NCBI GenBank assembly: GCA_002386525.1
Contig: DGIS01000007.1
Location: 1 to 64,000, forward strand
DNA from: Sphingobacterium sp. UBA4616
GTDB lineage: Bacteria > Bacteroidota > Bacteroidia > Sphingobacteriales > Sphingobacteriaceae
Length of the DNA stretch: 64,000 bases
Direction: 5' to 3'
The notes beneath the pieces are model-generated. The model saw only the letters and a list, made by a program, of their open reading frames with translations, did not search any database and was not told where the DNA came from. Below, piece after piece: positions 24,296-33,734 of the stretch. The number at the start of each line of letters is the position of its first letter. The first letter of the stretch is position 1. The translations under genes were made by a program, and so were the position numbers.

Positions 24296-25921
24296 ATGAA
24301 TTTAAAGAAATCACTATATCTCATTACTTTAGGCGCTTTACCCCTCTTTTCTTTCGGGCAGTCGGATACCATTCCAGCAAATTGGTTCAATCTGGATTAT
24401 AAAACGGACGGGGTAATGGGAATCAGTACCGAAAAAACATATAAAACTTTGTTGAAAGGAAAAAAATCTATCCCAGTCATTGTTGGTGTACTGGATGGTG
24501 GGGTGGATATTCATCATGAGGATCTCAAAGATGTGGTGTGGATCAATACGAAAGATAGTCTCTCCAATGGTGTGGACAATGATGGAAATGGTTATATCAA
24601 CGATAAATACGGCTGGAATTTTATCGGAAACGCTGATGGAAAGAATGTTCAGTTTGACAACTTGGAATTGACAAGGCTGCTTAAGGCATTGGATCAAAAA
24701 TTTGCTAACATCACAGCTGCATCTGAGCTCAATGACGTAGGCCGAAAAGCCTTCGCCAACTATCGAAAGATGACTGCTGAATATAAAAACAAACTCGAAG
24801 AAGCGAAGATGGGACAGTTTTCATATGATGCGCTTAAACGCAATATAGATGCTGTCGTGCGTGAAATCGGTAAGAAACCCGAAGACATCACGCAAGAAGA
24901 TATAGACAATTTTAAAGCAACCTCGAGCACCCAACGGATTGCACTTGGCTATGCAAAAGATGAAATACAAAATGGTGGTTTTGCCAAATTTTTCGATGAT
25001 ATTACCGAAGGCGCAAAATATTTCAATAACCAGGTAGATTACCATTTAAATAAAACGTACAATTCTCGACCTATCGTTGGTGATGATTACGAGGATGCTT
25101 CGGAGCGATACTATGGTAATGCCGATGTGAAAGGGCCAGACGCATTACATGGAAGCCATGTAGCGGGAATTATTGGTGCAAAACGTAATAACAACATTGG
25201 TATTAACGGAGTAGCAGACAATGTTAAGATACTCACCGTTAGACTTGTCCCTGATGGTGATGAGCGCGATAAAGATGTGGCAAATGCGATTCGCTATGCA
25301 ACAGACAACGGCGCAAAAGTAATTAATATGAGCTTCGGAAAGGGTTACGCCTATAATAAACAGACGGTAGATGATGCAATCAAATATGCTGAATCAAAAG
25401 ATGTATTGATGATCCATGCTGCAGGGAATGACAGTGAAGATAACGATATTGAACCTAATTTTCCGATGAAATATTATACTGATGCAAAAGGGGATACAAC
25501 CGGAGCTGCCAATGCTTGGATCACAGTAGGTGCAACTGGCCTCCACCTGGACAACGAACTTCTTGCGGATTTTTCCAATTATGGCAAAAAAACTGTCGAT
25601 GTTTTTGCACCTGGTGTGCGCATCAATTCAACCATACCGGATTCGAAGTATAAAGAAGAACAGGGTACTAGTATGGCTGCTCCCGTTGTTGCCGGTTTAG
25701 CCGCAATGATCCGTTCTTATTATCCAACTTTAAGTGCTGTGGAGACCAAAAAGATTATTATGGAATCTGTGGAAAAGCCAGACCAACTGGTACGCGTGAA
25801 AGTTGGTGAAGATGCAACAAAAACGGTTCGCTTAGCCGATATATCCGTCACTGGAGGTATTGTCAATGCCTATAATGCCATTATTAAAGCAGAGGAATAT
25901 ACCAATAGAAAGAAAAAATAA
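24296..25921 (+). CDS. secreted S8 (subtilisin-like) serine peptidase
   Basis: 541 residues from the ATG at 24296, chosen because it starts a signal peptide (MNLKKSLYLITLGALPLFSFGQ); the frame is open 20 codons further up. Catalytic triad: Asp67 in VGVLDGGVDI, His285 in HGSHVAGI and Ser459 in GTSMAAPVVAG. More than 210 residues separate Asp and His, far more than in subtilisin; the extra segment (about 110-270) is helical and charged. No propeptide or C-terminal sorting domain is evident. Probably periplasmic or surface exposed. Confidence 0.9.
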   Translation: MNLKKSLYLITLGALPLFSFGQSDTIPANWFNLDYKTDGVMGISTEKTYKTLLKGKKSIPVIVGVLDGGVDIHHEDLKDVVWINTKDSLSNGVDNDGNGYINDKYGWNFIGNADGKNVQFDNLELTRLLKALDQKFANITAASELNDVGRKAFANYRKMTAEYKNKLEEAKMGQFSYDALKRNIDAVVREIGKKPEDITQEDIDNFKATSSTQRIALGYAKDEIQNGGFAKFFDDITEGAKYFNNQVDYHLNKTYNSRPIVGDDYEDASERYYGNADVKGPDALHGSHVAGIIGAKRNNNIGINGVADNVKILTVRLVPDGDERDKDVANAIRYATDNGAKVINMSFGKGYAYNKQTVDDAIKYAESKDVLMIHAAGNDSEDNDIEPNFPMKYYTDAKGDTTGAANAWITVGATGLHLDNELLADFSNYGKKTVDVFAPGVRINSTIPDSKYKEEQGTSMAAPVVAGLAAMIRSYYPTLSAVETKKIIMESVEKPDQLVRVKVGEDATKTVRLADISVTGGIVNAYNAIIKAEEYTNRKKK

Positions 25922-25995
25922 ATATTTTCTCGTTTTTTATACCAAAACCATCTTTTGTCCGTTTAATTATTTAACTTACAGAGACAAAACACAAG

Positions 25996-26193
25996 ATGCT
26001 TATGGTAGAAAATTTTACCCAATCAGAAAACGAAGTTCAAAATTTGATCACCCAAAATGAAAAGGTAATGACAGACGAGGACATTGAAAATGAATTGAAA
26101 CTTCAATTACCAAAAATGTTGCTTCATCCAAGCAAAAGATGTATTAAGAATATACTCGCATATTCTAAACAACTGGAAAAAAGAAAGGCCTAA
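25996..26193 (+). CDS. small uncharacterised protein
   Basis: 65 residues (63 if the second ATG at 26002 is used). Acidic first half, basic second half, probably helical (DEDIENELKLQLP, KNILAYSKQLEKRKA). Not recognised. It has its own very strong terminator whose stem includes the stop codon, which suggests a real short gene. Confidence 0.5.
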   Translation: MLMVENFTQSENEVQNLITQNEKVMTDEDIENELKLQLPKMLLHPSKRCIKNILAYSKQLEKRKA

Positions 26194-26220
26194 TCTCGAG
26201 ATTAGGCCTTTCTTTTTTAA
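26173..26220. terminator. terminator with 20-bp stem
   Basis: AAAAAAGAAAGGCCTAATCT and its exact complement are separated by two bases (CG) and bounded by A- and T-runs. It overlaps the end of the 65-residue gene. Confidence 0.9.
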
Positions 26221-26355
26221 ACTTACATCGCTAGTAGCAATTGGTCTAAACCAGCGACAGTTTTTTTGCACCTTGTAATCTAAGGGTAGATTATTCCCCA
26301 TGTAATGCATTCCAAAATTTCTTTTTTGATGGAAATTTTGGCTAGTTTTGAAGCA

Positions 26356-27033
26356 ATGTTAAAACAAGAACGATACAAGGCTTTCGTAGATTATTTCTCC
26401 AAAAATAGTCCTGATGCACAGACAGAACTCAATTATGGTAATGCATTTGAATTACTTGTTGCGGTTATTTTATCTGCACAGTGTACAGATAAAAGGATTA
26501 ATCAGGTCACGCCCAAATTGTTTGAGCGCTACCCCGATGCACATAGTTTGGCAGCTTCTAGCGTAGAAGAAGTATTTAGCTATATACGATCGGTAAGCTA
26601 TCCGAATAACAAAGCTAAACACCTTGTCGGCATGGCTAAAATGCTGCTTGAGCAGTTCGACAATAAAGTGCCGGAAAAAATCGAGGATCTTGTGAAACTT
26701 CCGGGTGTCGGTCGAAAAACTGCTAACGTCATTTCTTCTGTCGTCTATCATAATCCAGCGATGGCCGTAGACACACATGTTTTTCGTGTAGCAAATCGTT
26801 TAGGCCTAACCTATCGCGCCACAACGCCGTTGGCCGTAGAAAAACAGTTGGTGAAAAATTTGCCTAAAGACACGATCGCGATTGCGCATCATTGGCTAAT
26901 TTTACATGGACGATACATCTGTCTAGCCCGAAAACCACGCTGCGAGAAATGCCCGATCACTTATATGTGCAAATATTTCGAAAAAAATCATCGTATCAAA
27001 AGTGTTTCGGATAAGCTAGAAATAAAAAGCTAA
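26356..27033 (+). CDS. nth: endonuclease III
   Basis: Bifunctional DNA glycosylase/AP lyase for oxidised pyrimidines in base excision repair. 225 residues from the ATG at 26356, which matches family N-termini (MLKQERYKAFVDYF); the frame is open to an ATG at 26305. Helix-hairpin-helix LPGVGRKTANV holds the catalytic Lys, AVDTHVFRVANRLG the catalytic Asp, and the [4Fe-4S] cysteines follow C-x6-C-x2-C-x5-C in CLARKPRCEKCPITYMC. TAGTTTTG at 26343-26350 may be a -7 element, which would favour the downstream start. Confidence 0.94.
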   Translation: MLKQERYKAFVDYFSKNSPDAQTELNYGNAFELLVAVILSAQCTDKRINQVTPKLFERYPDAHSLAASSVEEVFSYIRSVSYPNNKAKHLVGMAKMLLEQFDNKVPEKIEDLVKLPGVGRKTANVISSVVYHNPAMAVDTHVFRVANRLGLTYRATTPLAVEKQLVKNLPKDTIAIAHHWLILHGRYICLARKPRCEKCPITYMCKYFEKNHRIKSVSDKLEIKS

Positions 27034-27052
27034 TTTTTTTAGTGAATAATAG

Positions 27053-27082
27053 TTGGTTTATGATTTTTAATTTTTAATTTTG
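27053..27082 (+). promoter_or_regulatory. recA promoter
   Basis: TTG (27053-27055), exact 19-bp spacer, TAATTTTG (27075-27082). The start site would be near 27089, 13 bases before recA. No LexA-like palindrome is visible. Confidence 0.7.
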
Positions 27083-27101
27083 AGAAATATATACTAAAAA
27101 T

Positions 27102-28127
27102 ATGAGCAACACAGATAAACTAAAAGCGTTACAGCTGACGTTAGATAAATTAGAGAAGAACTTTGGAAAAGGTTCAATTATGAAATTAGGAGATACTGCT
27201 GTTGAGCCTATCGAGGCTATTTCTACAGGATCTCTTGGTTTGGATATCGCCTTAGGGATAGGTGGTGTACCAAAAGGCCGTATCATTGAAATATATGGAC
27301 CAGAATCTTCAGGTAAAACTACTTTAGCAACACACATTGTTGCCGAAGCACAGAAAAAAGGCGGTATTGCAGCTATCATCGATGCTGAACATGCTTTTGA
27401 TAAATACTACGCTCAAAAATTAGGCGTAGATGTGGAGAATTTATTGATTTCTCAACCAGATAACGGTGAGCAAGGTTTAGAAATTGCGGATAACCTAATC
27501 CGTTCTGGAGCAATCGACGTTATTGTTATTGACTCCGTTGCAGCTTTGGTACCAAAAGGCGAAATCGAAGGTGAGATGGGTGACTCTAAGATGGGACTTC
27601 AAGCTCGTTTAATGTCCCAAGCTTTACGTAAGCTGACGGGTACAATTTCAAAAACAAACTGCTGTTGTATTTTCATTAACCAGTTGCGTGAAAAAATTGG
27701 TGTAATGTTTGGGAACCCAGAAACGACAACGGGTGGTAACGCACTTAAATTCTATTCTTCTGTTCGTTTAGATATCCGTCGTACATCACAAATCAAAGAC
27801 TCTGATGAAGTATCGGGTAACCGCGTAAAAGTTAAGATTGTAAAAAATAAAGTCGCCCCTCCATTCCGTATTGCAGAATTTGATATCATTTTTGGTGAAG
27901 GTATCTCTAAGGTCGGTGAAATCATCGATTTGGGTGTTGAATACGGCATCATAAAAAAGGCAGGTTCTTGGTTTAGCTATGGTGACACGAAACTAGGACA
28001 AGGCCGGGATGCTGTCAAATCCTTGTTATTCGACAACCCTGATTTAATGGATGAACTTGAGGGAAAAATCCGCGCCGAAGTGACAGGAGAAGATCCGATG
28101 CTTAACGTCGAGGAAAACGAAGACTAG
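27102..28127 (+). CDS. recA: recombinase A
   Basis: ATP-dependent strand exchange protein for homologous recombination. 341 residues. Walker [10 protein letters not shown] near residue 66, Walker [11 protein letters not shown], the L1/L2 loop region with [21 protein letters not shown] at its edge, and [23 protein letters not shown]-terminus acidic (NVEENED) as usual. It has its own promoter and terminator, so it is a single-gene unit. Confidence 0.98.
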   Translation: MSNTDKLKALQLTLDKLEKNFGKGSIMKLGDTAVEPIEAISTGSLGLDIALGIGGVPKGRIIEIYGPESSGKTTLATHIVAEAQKKGGIAAIIDAEHAFDKYYAQKLGVDVENLLISQPDNGEQGLEIADNLIRSGAIDVIVIDSVAALVPKGEIEGEMGDSKMGLQARLMSQALRKLTGTISKTNCCCIFINQLREKIGVMFGNPETTTGGNALKFYSSVRLDIRRTSQIKDSDEVSGNRVKVKIVKNKVAPPFRIAEFDIIFGEGISKVGEIIDLGVEYGIIKKAGSWFSYGDTKLGQGRDAVKSLLFDNPDLMDELEGKIRAEVTGEDPMLNVEENED

Positions 28128-28149
28128 TTGCTGTAAAAATTAGTATAAT

Positions 28150-28186
28150 GTAGGTAGCCATTCTATATAGGATGGCTACTTTTTTA
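28150..28186 (+). terminator. recA terminator
   Basis: GTAGCCAT (28154-28161) pairs with ATGGCTAC (28172-28179), followed by T6. It lies 25 bases after the recA stop. The following 190 bases, up to the pruA terminator, show nothing recognisable. Confidence 0.8.
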
Positions 28187-28376
28187 TAGGACCTATCTTG
28201 ACACCTTGCCACAAGGTTAAAAAATTCAAAGGTTGAGTCCGTAAAGCTACAAGAAATCGAATACTATTATGTTCAATCAAACGCACTAAAAAATTCGCTG
28301 ACCGCGCCTAATGCTATAATAAAAATTAATCCTATTCAAATAGAATAAATGTGCGTAGAGAAGTGAAATTCTTTTA

Positions 28377-28415
28377 AAAATAGAAAAGGACGCTTAAAGC
28401 GTCCTTTTCTATTTA
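28377..28415 (-). terminator. pruA terminator
   Basis: AAATAGAAAAGGACGC and GCGTCCTTTTCTATTT form a 16-bp perfect stem around TTAAA, with A/T flanks, 20 bases past the pruA stop. Confidence 0.88.
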
Positions 28416-28434
28416 TCAAGGTAGCTTAGCTTCC

Positions 28435-30072
28435 CTATTCTCCTTTTTCCAAGAAAGGATATTTATAATCTGTATCCGGATTAAATGTCTCTTTGATTGT
28501 ACGTGGAGACACCCAACGAAGCAAGTTGATCATTGACCCGGCTTTGTCATTTGTACCAGAACCTCTAGCACCACCAAAAGGCTGTTGACCTACGACAGCA
28601 CCAGTACATTTGTCGTTCACATAGAAGTTACCCGCAGCATGTCTTAATTTATCTGTCGCTAAATTGATAGCATAACGGTCCTGTGCAATAATTGAACCTG
28701 TTAGCGCATAAATGGAAGTTTTGTCGACGATAGCTAATGTTTCTTCAAACTTAGCATCCTCGTAAACATATATAGTCAAAACTGGCCCGAACAACTCTTC
28801 AACCATGGTCTCGTAATCTGGCTTTGAAGCTTCAATAATTGTTGGATGAATGAAATAGCCCTTAGATTTATCGTAAGTACCACCGACTACAATTTCTGCA
28901 TCAGTAGATTCTTTAGCTCTATCGATGTATTTTGCCAATTTATCAAATGATTTCTCATCAATAACAGCATTGATAAAGTTTGTAAAATCTTCTGTTCCAC
29001 CGATTGTAAATGACTTCACATCGTTCGTCATAGATTCTTTCAATGCAGGCCACAATGATTTAGGAATATAGGCACGTGATGCTGCTGAACATTTTTGACC
29101 TTGGTATTCAAAGGCGCCACGAACCAATGCCGTATTAGCAACTTTCAGATCTGCCGAGGGATGAACAACGATAAAATCCTTACCACCTGTCTCACCAACA
29201 ATACGTGGATACGTTTTATATCGGTGAATATTATTACCAATCGTTTTCCAGATATCCTGGAATACTCCTGTTGAACCTGTAAAATGGATACCTGCAAAAT
29301 CAGGGTGTTGGAAAATCACATCACCTGCATCAGGACCAGAAACGTACACCAAGTTAATAACTCCATCGGGAAGTCCTGCTTCACGGAAGATCTTCATTAG
29401 TACATTCGCCGAATAGATCTGTGTATTGGACGGTTTCCATACCACGACATTTCCCATCATGGCGACACATGAAGGTAAATTACCTGCAATAGCTGTAAAA
29501 TTAAATGGCGTTAATGCAAATACGAAACCCTCCAGAGGGCGTTGTTCCACACGGTTCCAAACACCTTTTCCTGAAATAGGAGGTTGTTGCTTATAGATCT
29601 CAGTCATGTATTGCACATTAAAGCGCAAAAAGTCAGTGATCTCACATGCTGAGTCAATTTCTGCCTGATAGGGGTTTTTAGATTGACCCAACATCGTCGC
29701 AGCATTCAGCTCATAACGGTATTTTCCTGAAATCAATTCAGCAGCTTTTAAGAAAATCGCCGCACGATCTTCCCATGCAAGATTTTCCCAATCTTTTTTT
29801 GCGGCTAAAGCGGCATTGATTGCGTCTGTTACGTGAGATTTATCACCTTGGTTGTATTGACCTAAAATATGTTGATGGTCATGTGGAGGAGCTATTGTTA
29901 CTTTTTTAGAAGTAGTGATTTCTTTACCGCCAATATACATTGGGATATCGATCTGTTTTGAACGTGCCTCATCAATTGCTGCTTTCAACAATTTACGTTC
30001 TTTTGTTCCGACAGCGTAAGTATACACCGGTTCATTGGTAGGAACAGGAACTGTAAAAAATCCTTTAGACAT
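28435..30072 (-). CDS. pruA: L-glutamate gamma-semialdehyde dehydrogenase
   Basis: Second step of proline breakdown: oxidises glutamate semialdehyde (in equilibrium with P5C) to glutamate with NAD+. 545 residues, matching the stand-alone bacterial/eukaryotic-type P5C dehydrogenase. Aldehyde dehydrogenase motifs: VGETGGKDFIVVHPSA with the general base Glu, and YQGQKCSAASRAYIP with the catalytic Cys; C-terminal QQPFGGARGSGTNDKAG. The proline oxidase gene is not nearby. Single-gene unit. Confidence 0.93.
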   Translation of the reverse strand: MSKGFFTVPVPTNEPVYTYAVGTKERKLLKAAIDEARSKQIDIPMYIGGKEITTSKKVTIAPPHDHQHILGQYNQGDKSHVTDAINAALAAKKDWENLAWEDRAAIFLKAAELISGKYRYELNAATMLGQSKNPYQAEIDSACEITDFLRFNVQYMTEIYKQQPPISGKGVWNRVEQRPLEGFVFALTPFNFTAIAGNLPSCVAMMGNVVVWKPSNTQIYSANVLMKIFREAGLPDGVINLVYVSGPDAGDVIFQHPDFAGIHFTGSTGVFQDIWKTIGNNIHRYKTYPRIVGETGGKDFIVVHPSADLKVANTALVRGAFEYQGQKCSAASRAYIPKSLWPALKESMTNDVKSFTIGGTEDFTNFINAVIDEKSFDKLAKYIDRAKESTDAEIVVGGTYDKSKGYFIHPTIIEASKPDYETMVEELFGPVLTIYVYEDAKFEETLAIVDKTSIYALTGSIIAQDRYAINLATDKLRHAAGNFYVNDKCTGAVVGQQPFGGARGSGTNDKAGSMINLLRWVSPRTIKETFNPDTDYKYPFLEKGE

Positions 30073-30231
30073 ATTACAAGTATTTATTATTCAATCAAAA
30101 ATGCTATTTATTAATCATGAAGTCTATCCACCCTCTTATTTGGTATAAAAGACCATGACTTCAACTTATTAACTTGAAACTAAATAGCGCTAATAGCGTA
30201 AAATTACCTTAAATATTATGAATACCCAAAG

Positions 30232-30885
30232 TTACTGCCTCTCTTTCACCACCTTGGAAAAGATACGTTTAAATTTTTCCAATTTCGGTTTAATGACCAA
30301 TTGACAATAAGGTTCCTTTCCATTTAAGCGATAATAATCTTGATGATAGTCTTCTGCCGGATAAAATATCGTCGCCGGAACTACTTCGGTTACAATAGGT
30401 TTATTAAAAACCTTTTCTTTTTCCAAAGCCGAAAGATAATACCGCGTCTTATCAAGCTGTTCTTTAGTATGCACAAATATAGCAGACCGATATTGCGTAC
30501 CAACGTCGTTTCCTTGTCGATTAAGTTCAGTAGGATCATGTGCTACAAAAAATGCCTCTAATAGCTTATCGTAACTGATCACACCGGGATCAAAAATAAT
30601 ATTCGTTGCTTCAGCATGCCCGGTGCTCCCGCTACAAACTTGGGTATAGGTCGGATTCTTGGTCCATCCTCCGGTATATCCTGAAACAACATTTACAACA
30701 CCTTTCAGTTCTTTAAACTGTGCTTCGGTACACCAAAAACAGCCTGCGGCAAATGTCGCCGTATCCAGCTTAGCCGTATTTTTTTCAGGTAATTTTGAAA
30801 AGTCTGTTTTCTTTGCTCGCTGTTCCTGCCCCTGACAGGATGTAAAAACAACAAGTGCCACCAACATTATATAAAGATTTTTCAT
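30232..30885 (-). CDS. msrA: peptide-methionine (S)-S-oxide reductase, lipoprotein
   Basis: Repairs oxidised methionine (S-sulfoxide) in proteins. The catalytic cysteine is in ATFAAGCFWCTEAQF; VVSGYTGG and DPTELNRQGNDVGTQYRSAIF are standard MsrA signatures. The start at 30885 gives a lipoprotein signal, MKNLYIMLVALVVFTSCQ, so this enzyme should act in the cell envelope; the frame is open 46 codons upstream without support. No msrB domain is fused. Single gene between pruA and sodA. Confidence 0.93.
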   Translation of the reverse strand: MKNLYIMLVALVVFTSCQGQEQRAKKTDFSKLPEKNTAKLDTATFAAGCFWCTEAQFKELKGVVNVVSGYTGGWTKNPTYTQVCSGSTGHAEATNIIFDPGVISYDKLLEAFFVAHDPTELNRQGNDVGTQYRSAIFVHTKEQLDKTRYYLSALEKEKVFNKPIVTEVVPATIFYPAEDYHQDYYRLNGKEPYCQLVIKPKLEKFKRIFSKVVKERQ

Positions 30886-31073
30886 ATGCATATTGTCAAT
30901 TTGTTTGTACACACTAGATACCGTGCTGGTTTTATCAGCAATGCTGTACAAATCTAAATAATATAAAAAATAGCCCCAGTTTACTGAAATAAACCTTCGT
31001 GATCTTGTAGCTACAAACAGCAAGGAGAGCGAACTGAAACTTCTTTATAGCCAACACCACGGGAAACTTTCAG

Positions 31074-31110
31074 AAAAAAAAAGCGACAATACATTGAATT
31101 GTCGCTTTTT
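31074..31110 (-). terminator. sodA terminator
   Basis: AAAAAGCGACAAT and ATTGTCGCTTTTT make a 13-bp stem around ACATTGA, 24 bases past the sodA stop. Confidence 0.85.
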
Positions 31111-31133
31111 CTGATTTACTATCAAATCAACTT

Positions 31134-31742
31134 TTATTTTGCTGCAGCATAGTTCTGCGCTACGGCATCCCAATTGATCACATTGAAAATCTCTTCCAGA
31201 TATGCTGGACGCTTATTTTGAAATTTCAAATAATAAGCGTGCTCCCAAACGTCAATACCTAAAATTGGTGTACCTTTCACTTCAGCAACATCCATCAAAG
31301 GATTATCTTGATTTGGTGTAGAAGTTACAGCTAATTTTCCATCAGCATCAACGATTAACCAAGCCCAACCAGATCCAAAACGAGTGGCACCAGCCGCTTG
31401 AAGTTGTTTTTTCAACTCATCGAATGAGCCAAAAGTAGCATCGATTGCTTCAGCTAACTCACCTGTTGGAGCTCCGCCCGCGTTTGGACCTAAAACTTTC
31501 CAAAACAAAGAGTGGTTGTAGTGACCACCACCGTTGTTACGTACAGCTGCAGAATATTTACTTACATTTTTGATAATATCCAATAACGATAGATTCTCTG
31601 CGTCTGTGCCAGCGATTGCTTTATTTAAATTATCCACATATGCCTGATGGTGTCTGTCATGGTGGATTTCCATTGTAGTCTTATCAATATGTGGTTCCAA
31701 TGCGTCGGCTGCGTATGGTAACGCTTCTAATTCAAATGCCAT
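31134..31742 (-). CDS. sodA: superoxide dismutase (Mn/Fe family)
   Basis: Converts superoxide to peroxide and oxygen. 202 residues; metal ligands in [12 protein letters not shown] (His), [13 protein letters not shown] (His) and [12 protein letters not shown] (Asp, His). The glycine triplet NNGGG and the Gln in TPNQDNPLM are the pattern of Mn-type rather than strict Fe-type enzymes; cambialistic use is possible. CAAATATA at 31783-31790 (TATATTTG on the minus strand) may be its -7 promoter element. No export signal. Confidence 0.95.
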   Translation of the reverse strand: MAFELEALPYAADALEPHIDKTTMEIHHDRHHQAYVDNLNKAIAGTDAENLSLLDIIKNVSKYSAAVRNNGGGHYNHSLFWKVLGPNAGGAPTGELAEAIDATFGSFDELKKQLQAAGATRFGSGWAWLIVDADGKLAVTSTPNQDNPLMDVAEVKGTPILGIDVWEHAYYLKFQNKRPAYLEEIFNVINWDAVAQNYAAAK

Positions 31743-31842
31743 ATCTATTTAATTTAAATGTTTATTACTTTGTTTATATATACAAATATAACACAATATA
31801 TAACGTTATGTTTTTATGTGTTACAATAAATTCAATATCCTA

Positions 31843-32310
31843 CTACCGTTTTTGACGAAAAAATGATTTTACTAAATCCGCGCATTCTGCTTGCAAAACA
31901 CCATGGGAAATTACAGTTTTGGGATGCAATATTTTATCATGATAATGTGAATAACCGCGTTTTTCATCTTTGGCTCCATACACTATTTTCCCGATATGCG
32001 TCCAATAAGCTGCTCCAGCACACATAATACAAGGCTCTATAGTGACATATAATGTACATTCATCAAGGTATTTACCGCCGAGATAATTTGCAGCGGCTGT
32101 AAAAGCCTGCATTTCTGCATGGGCTGTTACATCATTCAATCGTTGCGTCAAATTATGCCCCTTTCCTATCACACGGCCGCGATGAACAATAACTGCACCA
32201 ATGGGTACCTCTCCCTCTTCATAGGCTACCCTTGCTTCGTTCAAAGCCATACGCATAAATGACTCGTCACCATCAATCAGTTGTGTTCCTTCAAAATCTA
32301 TAAATGTCAT
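31843..32310 (-). CDS. nucleoside/tRNA adenosine deaminase family protein
   Basis: 155 residues of the cytidine deaminase fold. Zinc site and proton shuttle in THIS pattern: AHAEMQAF (His, Glu) and EPCIMCAGA (two Cys). Best guess is TadA, which makes inosine at the wobble position of tRNA-Arg(ACG), from VPIGAVIVHRGRVIGKGHN and AAYWTHIGKIVYGAKD; guanine deaminases of similar length exist in Bacteroidota, so the substrate is not certain. Followed on the same strand, but preceded by csaA-like genes 9 bases upstream, suggesting one operon. Confidence 0.85.
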   Translation of the reverse strand: MTFIDFEGTQLIDGDESFMRMALNEARVAYEEGEVPIGAVIVHRGRVIGKGHNLTQRLNDVTAHAEMQAFTAAANYLGGKYLDECTLYVTIEPCIMCAGAAYWTHIGKIVYGAKDEKRGYSHYHDKILHPKTVISHGVLQAECADLVKSFFRQKR

Positions 32311-32319
32311 GGCACAAAC

Positions 32320-32661
32320 TTAGCTAAGTTTAGATCCATTTGGTAATTTTTTATCGACAGAGGTCAAAATAATATCCCCATTTTCATCTGGAAATCCTGT
32401 CACTAGGCACTCAGAAAAAAAATTGGCGATCTGCTTTCGAGGGAAATTTACCACTGCAACCACCTGTTTTCCGATTAATTCCTCTTTGCTATAGCGTACT
32501 GTAATTTGGGCACTACTTTGTAAAATACCGATTTCATCTCCGAAATCAATTTTCAGTTGATAAGCTGCCTTTTGTGCTTTAGGGAACTCTTTCGTCTCCA
32601 AGACAGTTCCTACCCTTAAGTCAACTTTTTCGAATTCGCTCCAACTAATGGTACTCTTCAT
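32320..32661 (-). CDS. CsaA-like tRNA-binding domain protein
   Basis: 113 residues consisting of one tRNA-binding (EMAP-II/OB-fold) domain: FEKVDLRVGTVLETKEFP, ILQSSAQIT and VVNFPRKQIANFFSECLVTG. CsaA-type proteins have been linked to export chaperoning and to tRNA binding. Its ATG overlaps the end of the upstream CsbD-like gene by 4 bases, and the deaminase gene follows after 9 bases. Confidence 0.88.
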   Translation of the reverse strand: MKSTISWSEFEKVDLRVGTVLETKEFPKAQKAAYQLKIDFGDEIGILQSSAQITVRYSKEELIGKQVVAVVNFPRKQIANFFSECLVTGFPDENGDIILTSVDKKLPNGSKLS

Positions 32662-32867
32662 AATCTGTTGCTACTAATATCCTGAATCTCTTTACCTATC
32701 GTAAATAAAACATAGGAGGGTTTCCGCCGCAAACGCAAGGACAATCTACTGATTAGTTTATCTTCCTCCCCTGTTTGAAAAGCTAAATCCTCATCAGTTA
32801 AATGGTTGTACTTGCGGCGGAGTTTTTCTTTGGCTACTTGCCATTGTTCTTCGTTAATTTTCAGCAT
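32658..32867 (-). CDS. CsbD-like small stress protein
   Basis: 69 residues. The pattern EQWQVAKEKLRRKYNHLTDEDLAF then EDKLISRLSLRL matches the CsbD/YjbJ family (W..K.KLK.K...LTD.DL...G....L...L), a group of stress-induced helical proteins of unknown action. First gene of a three-gene minus-strand operon with the csaA-like and deaminase genes. Confidence 0.7.
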   Translation of the reverse strand: MLKINEEQWQVAKEKLRRKYNHLTDEDLAFQTGEEDKLISRLSLRLRRKPSYVLFTIGKEIQDISSNRL

Positions 32868-32954
32868 AACTAAGATTTAGGTATAAAATTTGTATATCTT
32901 TACCAGACTGTAAAAGTTTCTTTAAAGATACAATATATACATAAATAAAAGATT

Positions 32955-33563
32955 ATGAAAAAGATTTTACCAGCATTACTTTTGATTTGTGGTAGCGTTG
33001 CAACGGCACAGGCGCAGCTTCTGCCCGGATTTGAGGTAGGTGTAAAAGGAGGTTTAAACTTCTCGAAGCTTAAAAGCGATGGCAAATATTTCAATTCTGA
33101 CACGAAAGCTGGCTACCAAGCGGGTCTTTATGGCCGTGTTGGTGTATTAGGTTTCCATATTCAACCTGAGGTATATTTAACAGGTAAAAACACGACTGTT
33201 AATGGAAAGGATGAAAATGGCTCGACAACTACCACCAATGTTAAATTCACCAGTATTGATGTTCCCGTTTTATTGGGTAAACGTTTTGGTTTGGGACCGA
33301 TTGGCGCACGGATTCAAACTGGTCCAATATTTTCATTTAATGTAGATGACAAGCAGGCTAAATTCATTGATCAATTAAATCCAAATAACTATAAAAAGAG
33401 TGGTACATCATGGGCATTTGGTGTAGGCGCTGATGTTTCCAGTTTGCGTGTAGACCTCCGTTATGAAATGGGTTTAAATAAAGTCAATAATGAGAGCCAG
33501 GCAAATCCAAAAATCAACATGTGGAGTATTGGCTTAGGCTATAGATTATTCAGTATTCTATAG
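32955..33563 (+). CDS. outer-membrane beta-barrel protein
   Basis: 202 residues. Signal peptide MKKILPALLLICGSVATAQAQ, then alternating strands typical of the small PorT/OmpW-like barrels of Bacteroidota (VGVKGGLNFSKL, GLYGRVGVLGFHIQPEVYLTG, VRLDLRYEMGLNKV-like segments) and a final aromatic strand, SIGLGYRLFSIL. Probably an 8-stranded outer-membrane barrel; function unknown. Single gene with a strong terminator. Confidence 0.85.
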   Translation: MKKILPALLLICGSVATAQAQLLPGFEVGVKGGLNFSKLKSDGKYFNSDTKAGYQAGLYGRVGVLGFHIQPEVYLTGKNTTVNGKDENGSTTTTNVKFTSIDVPVLLGKRFGLGPIGARIQTGPIFSFNVDDKQAKFIDQLNPNNYKKSGTSWAFGVGADVSSLRVDLRYEMGLNKVNNESQANPKINMWSIGLGYRLFSIL

Positions 33564-33590
33564 TAGGCTAAGCCTAGTTTATATACCGTT

Positions 33591-33624
33591 CGAAAGTCCG
33601 TTTTTATTCAAAACGGACTTTTTA
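33591..33624 (+). terminator. terminator of the beta-barrel gene
   Basis: AAAGTCCGTTTT and AAAACGGACTTT form a 12-bp stem around TATTC with a T-run after it. Confidence 0.85.
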
Positions 33625-33699
33625 TTTCAATAAACTTTAGAACCGTTCTAAATTGTTGCTTTTTCTTGTCAAAATGGTATCATATTTAATAGCAAATAG

Positions 33700-33707
33700 T
33701 AGATTTG
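33700..33707 (+). promoter_or_regulatory. possible -7 element for sdhCAB
   Basis: TAGATTTG fits TAnnTTTG 28 bases before the sdhC ATG; a TTG at proper spacing is absent. Confidence 0.35.
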
Positions 33708-33734
33708 CCTAATTAAAATTAAATTACAAGGATA

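Noticed and set aside
27056..27101. SOS/LexA operator upstream of recA.
   Set aside because: No palindrome of LexA type is visible; only the promoter match is supported.
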